Shown here piece after piece: positions 21,263 to 22,885 of a DNA stretch of 22,885 nt. Under the pieces are notes generated by a model. It was not told the DNA's origin, searched no databases, and saw only the letters and a list, made by a program, of their open reading frames with translations. Position 1 is the first letter of the stretch, and each line of letters starts with the position of its first letter. The DNA lies in the IMG/VR virus record IMGVR_UViG_3300037507_002970, positions 1 through 22,885 of that record; one strand, 5' to 3'. Made by a program: the position numbers and the translations under genes. The DNA is from a virus.

Positions 21263-22146
21263 TTAGGCTGGCTCCTGCGAAAAACTCGATAAGTAGACTC
21301 CTCGACAACATAGCTTTTACGCGTCTGCTGCTTGTAGCTCAGCTTGACGCCGTTAGGCAGCTCGACCAGCTCCGCCCCGCCCATCAGTTGCAGCAGCTGG
21401 TTTTCTAGGTAACGCTTTTTGGTTTCTAGGTCGCTCAGCGTATCCTTGATCTGCGTTAGCTGCTGATCCAGTTCCATGGCAGATATGCCCTGCTCGTAAC
21501 CCATGGGCATGGCCTCGGGCGTCCACTTAAACATCGTGCCGATAGCTCGCCTGGCCGACTCGCTGGCGTCCACAGGTGGCGGCTGGTGATTCAGTAGGTT
21601 TTCCCAGAATAGCTGCTCACGCTGCACCATAAATTGCTGGAAACGCTCGTTAGGCTCAACTTCGTGAATGACCAAACGCTGGCCACCAATCAGGATCGCC
21701 AAATAGGCTCGGCTGGCACCTGTAACGCACAGCTCATGCTGTACCTGCACCTGGTAATTCAGCGGCACTTCCTCGGCTGCGTCGCGGTTGCTGGTAGTCT
21801 TGATCTGTACAATCTGCTCACCATCATCGAGCAAAGCATCGGGCGTACAGCCCTGCCAGTTGCGCTCGGGGTGCCGAATGATCGCTGACTGATCCCACAG
21901 CTCTACAGGCCGGCCCAGGCGATCTGCCACCTCGGTAGCTATCACTGGCTCCAGCTTTTGACCCCACAGCATGGCCTCGCTGGCCTGTACTGGCTCGAGC
22001 AGTCCTAGCTTACGGGCATAAACTTCTATAGCCGACGTATACGGGCAAGCGCCCATGATCCCAGCAGCATCGCTGCCGCCAATGTAGGTCGCGCGGTTAG
22101 CGGCCCACGCCTCGCGGCTACCAAATGTTTCGACAATTCCCTGCAT
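21259..22146 (-). CDS. YqaJ-family viral recombinase/exonuclease
   Basis: This 295-residue protein has the YqaJ (lambda exonuclease-type) core: IGGSDAAGIMGACPY (residues 22-36), WGQKLEP with Glu66, CTPDALL with Asp103, VQIKTTS (113-119) and YQVQVQHELCVTG (131-143). It would digest one strand of duplex DNA and hand it to RecT. The usual catalytic Glu-x-Lys is here Gln114-x-Lys116, an oddity. The C-terminal 90 residues form a helical extension with coiled-coil character (QLTQIKDTLSDLETKKRYLE). A fair ribosome binding site (AAGG) precedes the ATG. Confidence 0.9.
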   Translation of the reverse strand: MQGIVETFGSREAWAANRATYIGGSDAAGIMGACPYTSAIEVYARKLGLLEPVQASEAMLWGQKLEPVIATEVADRLGRPVELWDQSAIIRHPERNWQGCTPDALLDDGEQIVQIKTTSNRDAAEEVPLNYQVQVQHELCVTGASRAYLAILIGGQRLVIHEVEPNERFQQFMVQREQLFWENLLNHQPPPVDASESARRAIGTMFKWTPEAMPMGYEQGISAMELDQQLTQIKDTLSDLETKKRYLENQLLQLMGGAELVELPNGVKLSYKQQTRKSYVVEESTYRVFRRSQPK

Positions 22147-22158
22147 GTTAAACCTTTC

Positions 22159-22174
22159 GTAACAACATCGTTAC
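22159..22174. promoter_or_regulatory. Inverted repeat, possible operator before the recombinase genes
   Basis: GTAAC (22159-22163), a 6-base spacer and GTTAC (22170-22174) form an inverted repeat just upstream of the exonuclease's ribosome binding site. The heptamer TCGTAAC at its left arm (22157-22163) recurs at 22389-22395 beside the -10 box of the HTH gene, so the HTH protein might bind both. Confidence 0.45.
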
Positions 22175-22193
22175 AATCCAAAGAAATAAAAAG

Positions 22194-22376
22194 CTACTTT
22201 CTACGGTTGTCAGTTCTCTGGCTCAGTCGCTGTAGGTCAGCCTCGGTAAATAGATAACCGCCACCGATTATCTTTGGCCGAGGTTTCAGCTTGCCACGCA
22301 GCAGCCATTGCCTGACGGTCACTGGGCTAACACCGATCCTCGCTGCAACTTCTTTGGTAGAAAATAGCTTGTCCAT
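22194..22376 (-). CDS. Excisionase/MerR-like helix-turn-helix protein
   Basis: This 60-residue protein has the compact winged HTH of the excisionase/MerR-like type (HTH_17): DKLFSTKEVAARIGVSPVTV, then RQWLLRGKLKPRPKIIGG and YLFTEADLQRLSQR. It would bind DNA as a regulator; an excisionase needs an integrase, which is not in this window. I chose the ATG at 22376 since a GTG seven codons earlier lacks a ribosome binding site and lies inside the likely promoter. A -10 box ends 6 bases before the ATG. Confidence 0.84.
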   Translation of the reverse strand: MDKLFSTKEVAARIGVSPVTVRQWLLRGKLKPRPKIIGGGYLFTEADLQRLSQRTDNRRK

Positions 22377-22382
22377 GTCGGG

Positions 22383-22411
22383 TTTATATCGTAACACCTG
22401 CGCTACAACAA
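22383..22411 (-). promoter_or_regulatory. Promoter for a leaderless HTH transcript
   Basis: On the minus strand TTGTTG (-35, 22406-22411) and TATAAA (-10, 22383-22388) are spaced by 17 bases. The ATG begins 6 bases after the -10 box and no Shine-Dalgarno precedes it, so the RNA probably starts at or next to the ATG. Confidence 0.5.
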
Positions 22412-22429
22412 TAGACCTTTTGCAAATTT

Positions 22430-22843
22430 TTACGCTTTCTGGATGCCAGTCGCGACGATGTTAATCTGCAAAATCGCTGTCGTCTTAGCATGGCCCAGGA
22501 TTGTGACGTAATCGTTTGTGGTCAAATCGGCAAATGGTGCGATTCCGCCAACTGCGTTGCTGACGTAGTAGGGCGATCCTTTAACCAGGGTGCCGCCAAT
22601 GTTAACTTCGCCATCGGTTGCGATCAGAAAATAGCCATCGGTACTGGCTGGCGTTAATGCGATACCCAGCGCCTCGGCCTTGGCTGCTGTGTCGTTGGCA
22701 TCGGCTCGCAGATACTTGCCTGTACTGCTGCTGCGATACACTGGCTGCCCTTGCGTGATTGCCTCGCCGGCTTGCACGGTCAGGATTGTTGTCGCTTCCG
22801 CACTGATCGCCACGTTGCCGGCTGTTACGCTTACGTCGGCCAT
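22430..22843 (-). CDS. Small beta-rich structural-type protein (decoration-like)
   Basis: This 137-residue, all-beta protein has the pattern ILTVQAGEAITQGQPVYRSS (about residues 21-40), KAEALGIALTPASTDGYFLI and INIGGTLVKGSPYYVS, typical of small phage proteins related to DUF2190 capsid-cement or fibre-head domains. It starts after a strong purine-rich site (AAGGGGGGG, 5 bases upstream). Its place ahead of the early genes is unusual for a virion protein. If the genome is circular, it could instead be the last gene of a late or fibre cluster outside the window. Confidence 0.65.
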   Translation of the reverse strand: MADVSVTAGNVAISAEATTILTVQAGEAITQGQPVYRSSSTGKYLRADANDTAAKAEALGIALTPASTDGYFLIATDGEVNIGGTLVKGSPYYVSNAVGGIAPFADLTTNDYVTILGHAKTTAILQINIVATGIQKA

Positions 22844-22885
22844 AACTTACCCCCCCCTTAAACAAACAATTGCTAAAAATATGAC

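Noticed and set aside
22602-22865. Minus-strand open frame of 87 codons overlapping the decoration-like gene
   Set aside because: Its translation is Arg/Gln/Ser-rich and looks like an out-of-frame reading; the other frame has a good beta-protein pattern and a strong ribosome binding site.

Overview
The window is a continuous stretch of a tailed (siphovirus-type) bacteriophage or prophage genome. Every gene I can support lies on the minus strand, so the functional order runs from high to low coordinates. Genes are packed with ATGA-type overlaps. I see no integrase, lysogeny repressor, tRNA, rRNA, CRISPR array or insertion sequence. The host is probably a member of Planctomycetota. This is an inference from the encoded CsrA, two short exported Cys-containing proteins of a type I associate with that group, and the overall gene flavour. 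It is not proven here.

Right part (22843 to 17267), early and DNA-metabolism region: a small beta-rich structural-type protein; an excisionase/MerR-like helix-turn-helix protein that may be read from a leaderless transcript; a YqaJ exonuclease plus RecT annealing pair; a DUF551-like Cys-cluster protein; an unknown acidic protein; CsrA; a replication initiator with an origin-like repeat cluster inside its gene; a G39P-like helicase-loader candidate; a small exported protein; a Cys4 protein; and a RusA-type Holliday-junction resolvase.

Middle part (17280 to 10491), packaging and head: a GpA-type large terminase, a zinc ribbon, a gpW-like head-tail joiner, a lambda-type portal, a prohead protease fused to an HK97-fold/Mu gpT-like capsid protein, and head-completion or tail-terminator candidates. 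No small terminase was recognised.

Between head and tail genes (10494 to 8817) sits an accessory cassette: a small unknown protein, a lipoprotein, a papain-like cysteine protease with an intact Cys/His/Asn triad, and a short exported peptide. No classical endolysin is visible, so this cassette is a candidate lysis or envelope-attack module.

Left part (8820 to 1), tail: a gp10-like protein, tail tube, tail assembly chaperone with a programmed -1 frameshift (slippery AAATTTT), a DUF2190-like decoration protein, a short tape measure, two tail-tip proteins, a holin-like membrane protein, a LamG-domain lectin and a long fibre-like protein, ending in a gene cut by the window edge.

The most interesting regulatory signals cluster around csrA. 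A near-consensus CsrA site overlaps its own ribosome binding site. An intrinsic-terminator hairpin lies in the leader of the replication gene, flanked by segments that can pair in alternative ways. A GGA-loop hairpin precedes the late gene after terL. Together these suggest that the phage may use CsrA and leader RNA structures to time replication and late gene expression.
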